From Vicugna pacos (taxonomy: Eukaryota > Chordata > Mammalia > Artiodactyla > Camelidae): a stretch of 64,000 bases of DNA. The stretch is from contig NC_132989.1 in the NCBI RefSeq assembly GCF_048564905.1, forward strand, positions 9,283,257 through 9,347,256, read 5' to 3'. A program made the position numbers and the translations under genes. Below are positions 36,801-42,612 of the stretch, piece after piece. The first letter of the stretch is position 1. Each line of letters starts with the position of its first letter. Below the pieces are notes generated by a model, which worked only from the letters and a program-made list of their open reading frames with translations, had not been told where the DNA came from and ran no database searches.

Positions 36801-36937
36801 ACCCATTTATTTCTGGTTTTGGTGTTTCAGCCTCTCTTAATCAGCCTCTCTTCTCTCTTCACAGGCTAGAAAATGTTGGAGAAGGTAAAAATGTCCTCAA
36901 CGGAAGAGAAGATGAAGATGGTCTTTTCACACTCTGA
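6672..36937 (+). CDS. TIMD4: TIMD4 (TIM-4), phosphatidylserine receptor; whole gene, nine coding exons
   Basis: Spliced CDS: 6672-6729, 10898-11239, 13429-13692, 15027-15110, 16197-16256, 32833-32879, 34339-34432, 35751-35790, 36865-36937; 1062 nt, 353 residues plus TGA. All introns are GT-AG and phases agree throughout. Seen: signal peptide (about 1-22), IgV domain (about 24-133), mucin stalk (134-about 285), membrane helix (about 294-315), short tail ending EDEDGLFTL as in human TIM-4. Family knowledge: TIM-4 on macrophages and dendritic cells binds phosphatidylserine on apoptotic cells with calcium and tethers them for engulfment; its tail is thought not to signal itself. It is told from TIM-1 and TIM-3 by the RGD in the IgV domain, by the tail and by the helix MIIAPSLG. 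It is 25 residues shorter than the human protein. In human the neighbours are HAVCR1 upstream and SGCD downstream; neither was recognised here. Reading frames are open, so it looks functional. Confidence 0.96.
8030..8120 (-). repeat. MIR fragment in intron 1
   Basis: GGTGAAACTGAGAACCCAGA and TGCTTAAGGTCACCAGCTAG correspond to the reverse MIR core. Confidence 0.65.
8480..9340 (-). repeat. Old L1 (L1M group), ORF2 end, in intron 1
   Basis: AACACTTGATATTATCAGTG, TTACCAGTCTAATAGG and TTGAATTGCCTGTTTTATCC match the reverse strand of the L1 ORF2 3' end. A sister fragment lies at 16600-17240. Heavily mutated. Confidence 0.55.
9345..10005. other. Intron 1 stretch without recognised content
   Basis: A minus-strand open frame (9383-9796, 137 codons) crosses this area but shows no motif I know, no exon structure and ordinary intronic composition. 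I see nothing else. Confidence 0.4.
10010..10175 (+). mobile_element. MER5A-type hAT fragment
   Basis: Contains GGTCCTCAAACACTGAG, AGAATGACCTGGAGAACC and AGATTCTGACTCAGGGTTGG, following MER5A, a non-autonomous hAT-Charlie DNA transposon. In intron 1. Confidence 0.75.
10898..11239 (+). CDS. TIMD4: TIMD4 exon 2: IgV domain with RGD and WFND loop
   Basis: The exon has 342 nt, phase 1 to phase 1, with acceptor CTCACAG and donor GTGAGC. It encodes residues 20-133. Six cysteines (40, 53, 59, 64, 111, 112) fit the TIM pattern of the Ig disulfide plus two extra bonds that fold the CC' loop against the FG loop. The DSGVYCC signature is at 106-112. WFND at 119-122 (11194-11205) is the metal-ion-dependent pocket that binds phosphatidylserine in TIM family structures. 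RGD at 92-94 (11113-11121) is conserved with human and mouse TIM-4. There is no N-X-S/T sequon. Overlapping open frames on both strands here are shadows of this exon. Confidence 0.97.
12440..12640 (-). repeat. L1 fragment in intron 2
   Basis: AATATACTGTTGTTAACTAG and nearby sequence match the opposite strand of the L1 3' end. Short and decayed. Confidence 0.5.
12650..13240 (-). repeat. LINE-2 fragment in intron 2
   Basis: CTCCTCATGGAGCTTTCAGC, GGCCTTGT-like GCGCCTTGTGGGTGAG and AGGGGACTGATGTAATTAG are in the order found in reversed L2. It ends about 190 bases before exon 3. Confidence 0.7.
13429..13692 (+). CDS. TIMD4: TIMD4 exon 3: Thr-rich mucin stalk
   Basis: The exon has 264 nt, phase 1 to 1, with acceptor GGTTGCAG and donor GTACCT. 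It encodes residues 134-221; about 31 of 88 are Thr, with many Pro, including a run of six Thr from an ACC repeat. This is the O-glycosylated stem that lifts the IgV domain off the membrane. It follows the human pattern: LPTTV, TTP and [11 protein letters not shown] line up with LPTTV, TTP and EPSKEGPILTA. A lone Cys in TTCPP has a counterpart in human (NTC). Mucin exons of TIM genes are known to vary in length, and the Thr repeat could be polymorphic. Confidence 0.95.
13831..14211 (-). mobile_element. MLT1-type MaLR LTR (solo) in intron 3
   Basis: Nearly full-length LTR on the reverse strand, from TGTTAGTTTGCTAGGGCTGT to CAGCCCATAAC. MLT1 family of ERVL-MaLR, old (tens of millions of years, shared among placental mammals). 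No internal region accompanies it. Flanked by TG-rich microsatellites. Confidence 0.85.
14521..14556 (+). repeat. (TCCC)n simple repeat
   Basis: A run of about seven CTCC units in intron 3. The opposite strand is purine-only. Confidence 0.9.
15027..15110 (+). CDS. TIMD4: TIMD4 exon 4: mucin stalk
   Basis: The exon has 84 nt, phase 1 to 1, encoding residues 222-249, starting [12 protein letters not shown] and ending GDTALFTAK. The human counterpart reads [11 protein letters not shown] and ADTVLLTSK, so the call is clear. The acceptor is a long pyrimidine tract ending TTCCAG; the donor is GTATGT. It is rich in Ser and Thr and continues the stalk. Confidence 0.92.
15870..16085 (+). repeat. MIR SINE in intron 4
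   Basis: GCTGTGTGACTTTGGGAAAG, TTACTTAATCTCTCTGGGCC and a downstream stretch like TAAATGCTCAGTGAACATTA are the MIR core and 3' end. It ends about 110 bases before exon 5. Confidence 0.88.
16197..16256 (+). CDS. TIMD4: TIMD4 exon 5: mucin stalk
   Basis: The exon has 60 nt, phase 1 to 1, encoding residues 250-269 ([20 protein letters not shown]). It aligns with human KVWDLPSTSHVSMWKTSDSVSSPQPG, with several residues missing. The donor is GTAAGG. The acceptor is a T-rich tract broken near its end by CAACATCCGAAG, so it is weaker than its neighbours, and skipping would keep the frame. Confidence rests on phase and alignment. Confidence 0.85.
16600..17240 (-). repeat. Old L1 (L1M group) in intron 5
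   Basis: TTTAGGTTGTTCCAGTCTGC, AGTGAACATCCTTGCAGGC and TACCAAATTGTCCTTCGGAA follow the reversed ORF2 end of L1, as at 8480. Confidence 0.6.
17515..17755 (+). repeat. Younger artiodactyl-type L1 3' UTR piece, intron 5
   Basis: AGATAAACAAGATTATAATG, GTGGCTCACAGCGAAAAATA and AATGAATATACGTATGTTCA are the reverse complement of matching phrases in the L1 at 48810-49520, so this copy is on the plus strand. A minus-strand open frame of 147 codons across it is a shadow. Confidence 0.7.
18270..18365 (+). repeat. MIR fragment in intron 5
   Basis: TCTCAGTTTCCTCCAAATGT and the following AGGGCTGCTGAGTGAGG match the 3' half of MIR. Confidence 0.6.
18520..19215 (-). repeat. L1 ORF2 3' end, intron 5
   Basis: 5'-truncated L1 on the minus strand. 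The open piece at 18650-18946 reads like the ORF2 C-terminus, with [18 protein letters not shown] and a LTYMWTSNS end. The reading frame is interrupted elsewhere, so it is dead. Middle-aged by divergence from consensus phrases. Confidence 0.8.
19219..19276. repeat. Nested AT-rich inverted repeat
   Basis: TTTTTTTTAACTACTAGTAG is answered about 20 bases later by AACTAGTAGTTTAAAAAAAA, its near reverse complement, so the strand can fold into a long hairpin. It sits at the end of the L1 at 18520-19215. Confidence 0.8.
19750..19840 (-). repeat. MIR fragment in intron 5
   Basis: GTGACTTTCCTAAGATCACA then CAGCGAGGCAGAGG is the reversed MIR core. Confidence 0.65.
20324..20349 (+). other. G-quadruplex motif in intron 5
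   Basis: Four G runs separated by one to three bases (GGGGGGG, GGGGG, GGG, GGGGG) on the coding strand, so it would also be in the pre-mRNA. Confidence 0.7.
20640..21470 (-). repeat. LINE-2, reversed, intron 5
   Basis: GATTTCATTCCAGGGTCACG, AAATCATTCTGGCGAGAGTG, CAATAATTCAGGCTGGAG and TTGGAGTGCCTCTGGGAA are in the order of reversed L2 ORF2. Decayed, probably extending in weaker pieces to about 22360. Confidence 0.65.
21540..21840 (-). repeat. MIR-like fragments, intron 5
   Basis: GGTTTGGAGAGGTTAAGAAA and AATTTGCCAGAGAACTCC resemble the reversed MIR core. Weak match. Confidence 0.45.
22370..23680. other. Intron 5 stretch without recognised content
   Basis: No exon, RNA gene or clear repeat seen apart from an AT run near 23205. 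Frames are short on both strands. Confidence 0.4.
23685..23805 (+). repeat. MIR fragment
   Basis: CTAGCTGTGCAGCCTTGAGC and CTCTGAGCTTCAGTTTACTC match the MIR middle. Confidence 0.75.
23858..24055 (+). mobile_element. Camelid tRNA-type SINE joined to an L1 3' tail
   Basis: The first part (23858-23940) is tRNA-like: GTATCTCAGTGGGAGGG as box A and GGGTTCAGTCCCCAG as box B. The next part (about 23952-24005), with CACCAGAAATTGGCACATTG and GACTATACTTCAATTTT, is the reverse complement of the L1 end seen at 42211-42265. The last part returns to a SINE-like tail with AAATAAATAAAAA and TTACCTCCCCCC. Confidence 0.7.
24310..24565 (+). repeat. MIR SINE
   Basis: Full-length MIR layout: GAGGATAAGAGCCTGGGCTC, CCAGTTTCCTGACATCCGCC, GCCTGACACATAGCAAGTGC. 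Unusually GC-rich for a MIR. Confidence 0.8.
24570..25790. other. Intron 5 stretch without recognised content
   Basis: AT runs near 25010 and 25340 and nothing else that I can name; no splice-framed exon aligned to TIM-4 was found. Confidence 0.4.
25800..25990 (+). repeat. MIR SINE
   Basis: GAGTCATTCAGAGTTGGGTT, TGTGTTACCTTGGGTGAGCG and TACATCGGTAACATGGG follow the MIR consensus with many changes. Confidence 0.7.
26300..26650 (-). mobile_element. Non-autonomous DNA transposon fragment (MER type)
   Basis: GACTTTCTGTGAAGGGCCGA opens it and GCTGTATTTGGCCCTCAGGC closes it, the two ends of a common mammalian element with a spent ATTTGGCCC end. The same family recurs at 63170-63385. Orientation is by convention only. 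Confidence 0.6.
26800..27480 (-). repeat. Old L1 (L1M group)
   Basis: TTGAAATAATTTTAGGCTCA, TCCAGCTTCCCCCAGTGG and TAATATCTTACATTATTACA match reversed L1M 3' sequence, as at 3285. Confidence 0.6.
27841..27880 (+). repeat. (TG)20 microsatellite
   Basis: Forty bases of pure TG followed by TATACATG. Purity suggests it is polymorphic. Confidence 0.97.
28030..28140 (-). repeat. MIR fragment
   Basis: AACTGTGGCTCAGAGAGAGG and CGCAAGGTCACAGGAAGTC are the reversed MIR core. Confidence 0.7.
28583..29022 (-). mobile_element. MLT1-type MaLR LTR in intron 5
   Basis: Reverse-strand LTR from TGTGTTAGTTTTCTGTTGCT to ATTACTCTGCCTCCCA, near full length. ERVL-MaLR, old. No internal region is evident between it and the similar LTR at 29719. 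Confidence 0.8.
29360..29560 (+). repeat. MIR SINE
   Basis: GTTGTTAAGAGCATAGGTGT, CTGAACCTCAGTTTTTTCAC and GGATGGGGTAGCGTCTGACC follow the consensus. It lies between two MLT1 LTRs. Confidence 0.82.
29719..30175 (-). mobile_element. MLT1-type MaLR LTR in intron 5
   Basis: Reverse-strand LTR with TTACCCAGGGCTGCGGTAAC, TTGCCTCTTCCAGCTTCTGG and ATTTCTAGATAAGGTCACAA. ERVL-MaLR, MLT1 family, old. Same orientation as the LTR at 28583. Confidence 0.82.
30180..31055. other. Intron 5 stretch without recognised repeats
   Basis: Unique-looking sequence. 30570-30910 contains a TTTCCGTTTCAG run and balanced composition; it could be regulatory, but nothing proves it. Confidence 0.35.
31060..32520 (+). repeat. 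LINE-2 cluster, intron 5
   Basis: Forward L2 phrases run through most of the block: CTCTGTGGTTACCCACTGCT, GCTTTGTTGCTCTTCTACC, TCATGAGGGTGGAGCCATGC and CTATAATAAATGCTTGATGA. A reversed L2 end (ACTTACTGAGCACCAAGTAT) sits at about 31908-32010, so at least two L2 insertions are overlaid. The plus-strand open frames here are shadows. Confidence 0.7.
32833..32879 (+). CDS. TIMD4: TIMD4 exon 6: membrane-proximal stalk
   Basis: The exon has 47 nt, phase 1 in and phase 0 out, encoding residues 270-285 ([16 protein letters not shown]). Human has ASDTAVPEQNKTTKTGQ here. The acceptor TCCTTCCTAG and donor GTAAAA are usable. The human N-glycosylation site in this stretch (NKT) is absent. It lies after a 16.6-kb intron, so an extra lineage-specific exon in that intron cannot be excluded. 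Confidence 0.82.
33458..33892 (+). mobile_element. Complete non-autonomous hAT element in intron 6
   Basis: Terminal inverted repeats: CAGTGATTCTCAAACT at the left, TTTGAGAACCACTG at the right. Flanked by 8-bp target duplications CTGCAGAG (33450-33457) and CTGCAGAC (33893-33900), 7 of 8 matching. The interior is AT-rich, 435 bp, with no transposase, matching the common mammalian MER1/Charlie style. Both ends survive. Confidence 0.9.
34339..34432 (+). CDS. TIMD4: TIMD4 exon 7: transmembrane segment
   Basis: The exon has 94 nt, phase 0 in and phase 1 out, encoding residues 286-316: ISMANNYE, then [18 protein letters not shown] as the single-pass helix, then AFRLR as the inner basic stop. Human [20 protein letters not shown] is nearly the same. 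The lead-in is about 8 residues shorter than the human MDGIPMSMKNEMPISQ. The acceptor TCTCATCAG is the only one upstream that keeps the frame open. Confidence 0.93.
34670..34770 (-). repeat. MIR fragment in intron 7
   Basis: TTATTGGACACTTACTCTGT then GCCAGTTCTCACCC is the reversed MIR 3' end. Confidence 0.6.
34960..35090 (+). mobile_element. Camelid vic-1-like tRNA-derived SINE, intron 7
   Basis: tRNA-Ala-like head: TAGCTCAAGTGGTAGAGC (box A) and GGGTTCAATCCCCAG (box B), then an AAATAAATAAATAGG tail and a C-rich end. Flanked by 14-bp duplications TACATGGAAGTTCA (34946-34959) and TACATGGAGGTTCA (35091-35104), one mismatch, marking a retroposition. Box A and B are still good Pol III promoter elements. 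This family is the main clue to a camelid. Confidence 0.92.
35160..35745. other. Intron 7 stretch without recognised content
   Basis: No repeat or exon recognised before exon 8. Confidence 0.4.
35751..35790 (+). CDS. TIMD4: TIMD4 exon 8: cytoplasmic tail, first part
   Basis: The exon has 40 nt, phase 1 in and phase 2 out, encoding [13 protein letters not shown] and part of the next Arg. Human reads GKLMETYCSQKHTR. The acceptor is GTCTTTTCAG; the donor is GTAATT. The tyrosine of the human ETYC is replaced by Ser. Confidence 0.92.
35795..36860. other. Intron 8: mostly unrecognised sequence
   Basis: Contains a (TTG)n-like run at 36370-36390 and a weak MIR-like piece (CCTCAGTTTTCCCATCTGTG) near 36690. 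Otherwise nothing named. Confidence 0.45.
36865..36937 (+). CDS. TIMD4: TIMD4 exon 9: cytoplasmic tail end and stop
   Basis: The coding part has 73 nt, phase 2 in, ending in TGA at 36935-36937. It encodes [20 protein letters not shown] then LFTL. The human tail [28 protein letters not shown] is the same apart from four missing residues (DVQH) and loss of the tyrosine in DYIG. The acceptor is CTCTCTTCACAG. The acidic end is strongly conserved. Confidence 0.94.
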
Positions 36938-37075
36938 TGTACCCACTTTTTCTTAGGATTGAGGATGGGGGTATATCATGTGATTTGTCAAAATAAGTCT
37001 TTGAAGGTTTCTTTTTTTAAAACCATCTATTGGTGTCATTGATCCTGTCTTGCTTCAGTTCGGCAGGTGAAAGGT
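36938..37075 (+). other. TIMD4 3' UTR, end uncertain
   Basis: Sequence after the stop has no further open coding. No canonical AATAAA or ATTAAA occurs within the next kilobase; the nearest variant is AATAAG at 36992-36997. The next AATAAA (about 38353) lies inside an LTR-like fossil. The polyadenylation site cannot be placed from sequence alone. Confidence 0.4.
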
Positions 37076-37079
37076 TCTT

Positions 37080-38220
37080 TAGAGACCCCACATTCTCTGC
37101 CTCATCCTTTAATCTGCGCAACGTCACTGCTAAGTGATCTTCCACACTAGGCTTGAATGCCTTCAGCGATGGTGAACTCACTACCACACCCAAGGAAGTC
37201 CACTCAACCCCAGGGCACTTCTGAGACTTAGAAATGTTTAAAACATAGTCTGTCTTCAGATGGCATCTGCCTGCTGGTCCTAGTTGGACCCCTTGTGCTC
37301 ACATAGAACACATCTACACTCTCTTCTACCTGGCAGTGATGCTCCAGACACTGGAAGAGGAACCTCACATTTCTTCACATTGCCTTGCTTCTGGGACGCG
37401 ATTTCTGGTCCCTTCTCTCCTCTACTTGTCTTCGCCTTGTGTGCATTTGTATCTCTCCTTTTATGGCCAGCTGTAAGAATTCAGTGCCCCACTCCGGGTG
37501 TGGTATCCATCCCTGGGTTATTGATTATCACCAGTGACATACTGATGATATATCATGTGTTACATATTGATTATCATCAGTAATGCAGGCAACAACATAG
37601 AATCACACTGTCATTTTGACTCACCTCCAAGTCACCTAGGTTATCTGTTTTCTGTTCACCTTGGAGTATCTTTAGAGGTCATATAGTCATGGCATTACCT
37701 TTTAATTCTTGCTTGGGGAATTTAATTTTGGAAACAGCTAAGAGTTCATCACAGGAAAATGTGGTGAATGACATTCAAGCAGGGCCAGCATGTGGATGTG
37801 ACAGTGAGGCAGTCACCCATCAGTGTCTCTAAATACAATTCATGCAATTGGCTCCTCGAAAAGAACAGGTTTATTTAGACACATTAAGAGCCAGTAGCAT
37901 GTAAAACCATGGAAGAGAGGTTAAAGCCAGCAGTTGTCAGAATAGATGAGTGGAAAGAATTTGCACATGAGTGAGAGGCCTCTGGCCAGGCAGAAGGGTT
38001 GGCGTGTCAACCAGATCTGAAAGAAATTTGCCTGAAATACTTCTGGCACATTCAGGGCAATAGCAGCATTAAGGAAATCTGCCCACAGTCTTTCAAGGTG
38101 AGCATGTTGTTTATTTCTACTCTTTTGACATTACTTTTAGAAGAGGGAAAAAAATCAGATGAGTCTCTTGACTTGACTGGATCAGCTATAGATTCCTTGA
38201 ACTGTTAGTTCATACAGATC
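37080..38220. other. Downstream flank of TIMD4, nothing recognised
   Basis: No exon or clear repeat. Short inverted ATCA/TGAT runs occur near 37525-37580. A plus open frame of 99 codons at 37284 shows no motif I know. Confidence 0.4.
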
Positions 38221-38226
38221 CAGCAG

Positions 38227-38277
<51 letters not shown>
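38227..38277 (+). repeat. (ATA)17 microsatellite
   Basis: Fifty-one bases of perfect trinucleotide repeat, likely polymorphic. It is followed about 65 bases later by an LTR-like fossil. Confidence 0.97.
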
Positions 38278-38278
<1 letters not shown>

Positions 38279-38343
38279 CAAAAAATCCCCATCACTTGAA
38301 CACTTGGGAAACACTGGCCCAGGGCAGCATGCCTTCTGCCTCA

Positions 38344-38812
38344 TGTCGACTGAAATAAATGCACAGCCTAAAAGTTGAGAATTATGTTTTATTCGCGGGA
38401 TGACAGCCTCTCAGATGGCTCTGAGGGACTGCTCTGAAGAGGTAGAGGAGGAGCCAGGATATATAGGAGCTTTACAACAAAGACCAGGTAGTTGGAACAA
38501 TAAAAGATTACTTGTTATCTAAAGAAAACCAGGCATCTCAAGTTAAAGAATTTAGGGCTTTTCTATTTATGGGAGGAAGCAAACATTTGGGCTTATTGAA
38601 TTCATTCCTTTGACAAGCACCTAGCTACCTAGGGCCAATGTCCTGTCCTTTCTTACTCTGAGTCCGCTCAGAGTGCACCACTGTGAGTGGCTGCAGAGGC
38701 CGGGCTGCAGGCTTGTCTTCACTGGGGGTGTGGTGGCAGCCGCTGATGACTTGGTGGTTTAAGCATTCTATGTTTGCTGATATGGTTTATAGTATTTTTC
38801 ATTCACACTCAC
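38344..38812 (-). mobile_element. Solo LTR fossil, artiodactyl-type
   Basis: GCCTAAAAGTTGAGAATTAT then GTTTTATTCG, GAGGAGCCAGGATATATAGG and GATTACTTGTTATCTAAAG belong to a widespread artiodactyl LTR, here on the reverse strand. Class not certain. Younger than the MLT1 copies by its cleaner match; the right end is approximate. No internal genes seen. Confidence 0.6.
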
Positions 38813-38885
38813 TCTTTCTGTGCTGAGTGGCGTGGCAGGTTTGGCCTAATGAAGGAAACAATTAGCAGCACTTTTTTTTATTTTT

Positions 38886-38905
38886 GGCTTGGCTTGGCTT
38901 GGCTT
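38886..38905 (+). repeat. (GGCTT)4 short tandem repeat
   Basis: Four exact GGCTT units. Confidence 0.95.
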
Positions 38906-39364
38906 TTTCCTCTATGTTAGTTTAAATTCCAGAAATGGCTTGACCAGCATACAAAGTTGAAATTTAGAAACTGGGGGTAGGGGCTAGTGGTGGTGGATGG
39001 TTCTAGAGCCAGGTGCAGGGCCTCAGTGTCCCCATCTGGAAAATGGAGTGGGACGAGTTGCCCTTGTCTAGATAGTCAGATTCTACTCTTTGTGAGTGAG
39101 TGAGACACGCCGAAATTTGCTCACGCTCCCCACCCGTCTTCCCAACCACCACCATCAATGTCCCCACCAACTTGAGTCTGACTAGAAAAAGAAGACAGCC
39201 AATACCTCGTGAACAGAGCATTTCTGCTCAATGAGTAGTCTTCTCTTTTGCAAACGGCCCATCTTCAGTCTTTTCCCAGGTATAGTATTGCAACTCCTTG
39301 GTCAGATTAAGAAACATTTAAGTGAGTAGTTGCAGTATTTTAGAACCGGTAATGGCCTCTACAA

Positions 39365-39560
39365 ACCTCTGTAGTTCTCAACCTGAGCTGAACATTGCAA
39401 TTAACTGGAGAGTGTTTTAAAATGCCAATTTCTGAGTCCTATCCTTTTGTAATCCATCTGGGGTGTGGCCTGGACGTCTGATTTACCTGATTTTTTTTTT
39501 TTTAACGCTCCAAGTGGTTCTAACGTGCAACCAGGGCTGAGAACCACTGCTGTAGCTTTG
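39365..39560 (+). mobile_element. MER5A-type hAT element
   Basis: GTTCTCAACCTGAGCTGAAC opens and CTGAGAACCACTGCTG closes, the terminal repeats of the family. A T run lies inside. Confidence 0.8.
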
Positions 39561-39561
39561 G

Positions 39562-39745
39562 GGGTCTCAAATGATGCCCTTCAGACCGGCAGCAGCTTGG
39601 TCAACACCTGAAACTTGTTAGTCTTGTAAATTCTCGTCCCCGCCCCACACCTACTGGCTCTGAAATGGCTCTGAAAGAGCCCAGCAATCTGTGTTTTAAG
39701 GAGCTTTCCAGGTGATTGTGCACGTTAGAGTCTGAGAACAATTGC
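39562..39745 (+). mobile_element. MER5A-type hAT element, second tandem copy
   Basis: GCAGCTTGGTCAACACCTG, CCCGCCCCACACCTACTGG and TTCCAGGTGATTGTGCACG match the same family as the copy directly before it. Confidence 0.7.
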
Positions 39746-39995
39746 AGCATAATAACACCTCACAGGAGGATTGAGATTTTAAGAAAAGACTCTCCATGAT
39801 GCGAGGCTCTGCGGTGGTGGGCGTGGCCACGTGGAGGGGCGGGCGTTTGCGCCTGGTCCCAGTGGAAGTCTTTGTCAGACCTAGGTTAAGCTGGCATCAC
39901 TTTCTGCTTGCACTTCTGTGGTAGCTTCTCCACGCTGCAGCAGAGGGATCTTCTGAAAGCAGGTGTGAGATTTCCCGCCCCCGATTTCCACCTGT

Positions 39996-40017
39996 GGGCT
40001 GGGTGGGGGTGGGTGGG
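39996..40017 (+). other. G-quadruplex motif
   Basis: GGG, GGG, GGGGG, GGG, GGG with one-base loops, a tight G4 pattern, downstream of TIMD4. Confidence 0.7.
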
Positions 40018-40479
40018 CTCTGCCTCAGGCTGGGGTGGCAAACTCAGAGGCCAGGCAGCTGATGCAGAGGAGCGAAGCAGTGGGGAGGGATGTGGTCCTT
40101 GGAATGTGTGTGTTTCCACTTACAGGCACGAACATTCACAGTTAGTGAAATGGTATCCTAGGCAAGCAAACCATGGCCCCGGACCAGAACATGGCAGCCA
40201 GTTTGAGACTCAAAGATCTAGGCAGTGGGGGGTGGGATTCACAAAACGATGAGTTAATAAACACATAACTCCTGTACTGAGGCTCCTTGATCACAGGAGG
40301 CTGTTGGGTAGTTGGTCCTTTTTCCCTCCCTGTGCAGTCAGGATGGATTGGTAGCTGAGGACAGACTACTTCCAGTATCTGTGGGGCAGCAGGGGTGGGT
40401 GGCAGAAGCAGCACTTCCCTTAAGGAGCTTAAAAACCTAAATGAGACAAAACACATGTGGGAAGTGCAGTAGCATGGAA

Positions 40480-40635
40480 TCCCATCAGCCCAGTGAATCA
40501 GGTATATTATTCCCTAGAAAACAGAAATAGAGATAGTGGAAGAAACCTGCTTACGGTCACGTAGTCCACCCCCTGGTGACAGAGCCCGGTCTGGAACCAG
40601 GCCTGAAGAACTCCATGCTCTTAACCACGACCGTG
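40480..40635 (-). repeat. MIR SINE
   Basis: CTGGAACCAGGCCTGAAGAA and ATGCTCTTAACCACGACC form the reversed MIR head; ACCTGCTTACGGTCACGTAG is its core. Confidence 0.75.
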
Positions 40636-40639
40636 GACT

Positions 40640-41760
40640 TTACAGTGAGGACGGTCCTTGAAGTCTTCGTGTACGTGGAACTGAAGCCCTGACCTGCGTG
40701 GATCTGCAATGGGCTTTAGTTTGCCCAGATCCACGGCAACCTGAGCGTTTTGATGGTTCTCCCACGCCAACCCCTTTATAGCTCAATCTTCCCTTGTCCC
40801 CAGCTTACTTACTCGGAATCTTATTTGCATTTGCCGAGGAAGCTGCTAGTGGAGAAGCTGGCAGGAATCTTAATGAAGCCAGGTGGGACCCATTGAAATG
40901 GGCCCGTGTTGAACTAACTCATGAAGAGCTGGAGCCAGCTGTCAGCAGGCTTAATGAAAGGTTAACAGGAATCTGGCAATGGGTGGCTGGGGAGGCTTTT
41001 TGTCTCTCCAAAGAAAGTTGAGACTTGCTTGGATTCTCTGGGTGGAGGCAAGAGCCAAAGGAGGAAGCCACTTGTAACCACAAGGCTGGGTCTGAAATAT
41101 AGAGTTTCATTTAGATTTGTAAACACGTTACAGTCTTAAAAAAAAAAAAAAAGCACCATGAGTTCTCAACTCTCCAAGCATCAAAGAACAGCAAAGGGAA
41201 GTGTTCCCGAGTAAGATGAATGCTAATGCCGTCCTGAAGGAGCCTGGGGAGCCCTGGAGATGGCTGCTCGGAAAACAGAAGGTGGGTTCACTTTCTCATT
41301 GCACTGAAAGCTGCTCTTCGGTGGTTGTAGCTTTACCCGTGTTGCATAAGGAGTAGGGGGAAGAGGAGGGGGGCCGGAAAGACCCTACACATCCTTCAAT
41401 TCAGCTCCCGAATTTCTTAGCTGATGAAGCTGAGGCCCGGAGAGGGGGAATGAGAGCCCAGGCTGCACAGCAAATCTGTACTTGCGCAGAGACCTAAACC
41501 GTGTACCTGGGACTCACCTCTATGGCTGTGTCATAACCTTGTCCTTGAAATTTCCTAACTCCACCTGGGTCCACCTGATTATTTGCTCTTTTGAAGTCAC
41601 CTTCTGTAAGTTCTCTTTGGACATGCAACTCAACACTTCTTTTCCTTAAGTTATTTCTCCCAGCGCACACTTGACTCTATGGTGGGCTCCCGCTCCCAGA
41701 GAGAGGAACCAGAATGCGGGGGTGCACAACTTTCCCGTTGCTCTTCTAGGAACACCACCC
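40640..41760. other. Mostly unrecognised intergenic sequence
   Basis: Contains an A run at 41137-41151, a weak MIR-like piece near 41430 and G-rich patches near 41365. No exon seen. Confidence 0.4.
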
Positions 41761-41764
41761 TAAA

Positions 41765-41865
41765 CTAGGGTGACCAACTCGTCCCAGTTTTAAAACTCAA
41801 AATCCTTGCACGCGGGAACCCCCTCAGTCCCTGACAAACTGGGATGGTTTGTTGACCTAAGGCCA
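41765..41865. mobile_element. Short inverted-repeat DNA element
   Basis: AGGGTGACCAACTCGTCCCA is mirrored loosely by CAAACTGGGATGGTTTGTTG and TGACC about 70 bases on, the look of a small mammalian inverted-repeat element. Name uncertain. Confidence 0.4.
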
Positions 41866-42029
41866 TGGCTAAATCAGAAATTGCAAACAACCCTTGAGTC
41901 CTTTCATTCCCAGCCCCTGCTCTTGAATTTATTGCAGGGAATATATATATTTTTTCTGTGACTTTGCAATTGGACAAAAGGGGAATTTAATTTCAGCTCC
42001 AGCATTAGAACAGACTTCTAAATCTGGAT

Positions 42030-42192
42030 TCTAGACCCTTGCTATGCAAAATGTGGGGCTCAGACCGGTATTGTCATCACCTGGGAGCTTGTTAGAAATG
42101 CACTTTGTCCCCACCCCAGACCCTCAGAATCTGCATGTAAACACGGTCTCTGTGGGATTCCTATGCACATTAAAGATTGAAAAGTGCTGGTT
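42030..42192 (+). mobile_element. MER5A-type hAT element
   Basis: GTCATCACCTGGGAGCTTGT, TTAGAAATGCACTTTGTCC and CAGAATCTGCATGTAAACAC are clear MER5A. Separated from a similar copy only by an L1 insertion. Confidence 0.82.
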
Positions 42193-42210
42193 TAAAGTGT
42201 TGATTTTTGT

Positions 42211-42597
42211 TTCTTAATTGAAGTATAGTTGATTTACAATGTTGTTAGTTTCTGGTATGCAGCATAGTGATTCAGTTATGCATATATATGTATATTCTTT
42301 TTCATTATAGTTTATTACAAGCTATTGAATATAATTCCCTGTGCTCTACAGTAGGACTGTGTTGTTTATCTGTTTTATACGTATTAGGATCTGCTCACCT
42401 CAAACTCCTAATTTATCCCTCCCCATCCCCCTTCCCCTTTGGCAACCATAAGTTTGTTTTCAATGTCTGTGAGTCTGTTTCTGTTTTTTAAGTAAGTTCA
42501 TTTGTGTCATTTTTTTTAGGTTCCACATATGACTGATATCATATGATATTTGTCTTTCTCTGTCTGACTTCGCTTAGTATGATCATCCCTAGTTCCT
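42211..42597 (-). mobile_element. 5'-truncated L1 with target duplication
   Basis: 3' end at left (TTTTTGTTTCTTAATTGAAG, then GTATAGTTGATTTACAATG), truncated end at right. Flanks AAAGTGTTGATTTTT (42196-42210) and AAAGCGTTGATTTTT (42598-42612) are a 15-bp target duplication with one change. Artiodactyl L1 type, relatively young. Confidence 0.85.
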
Positions 42598-42612
42598 AAA
42601 GCGTTGATTTTT

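Noticed and set aside
38227-38277. CRISPR-like or tandem array
   Set aside because: A simple trinucleotide microsatellite; no spacers, and the genome is mammalian.
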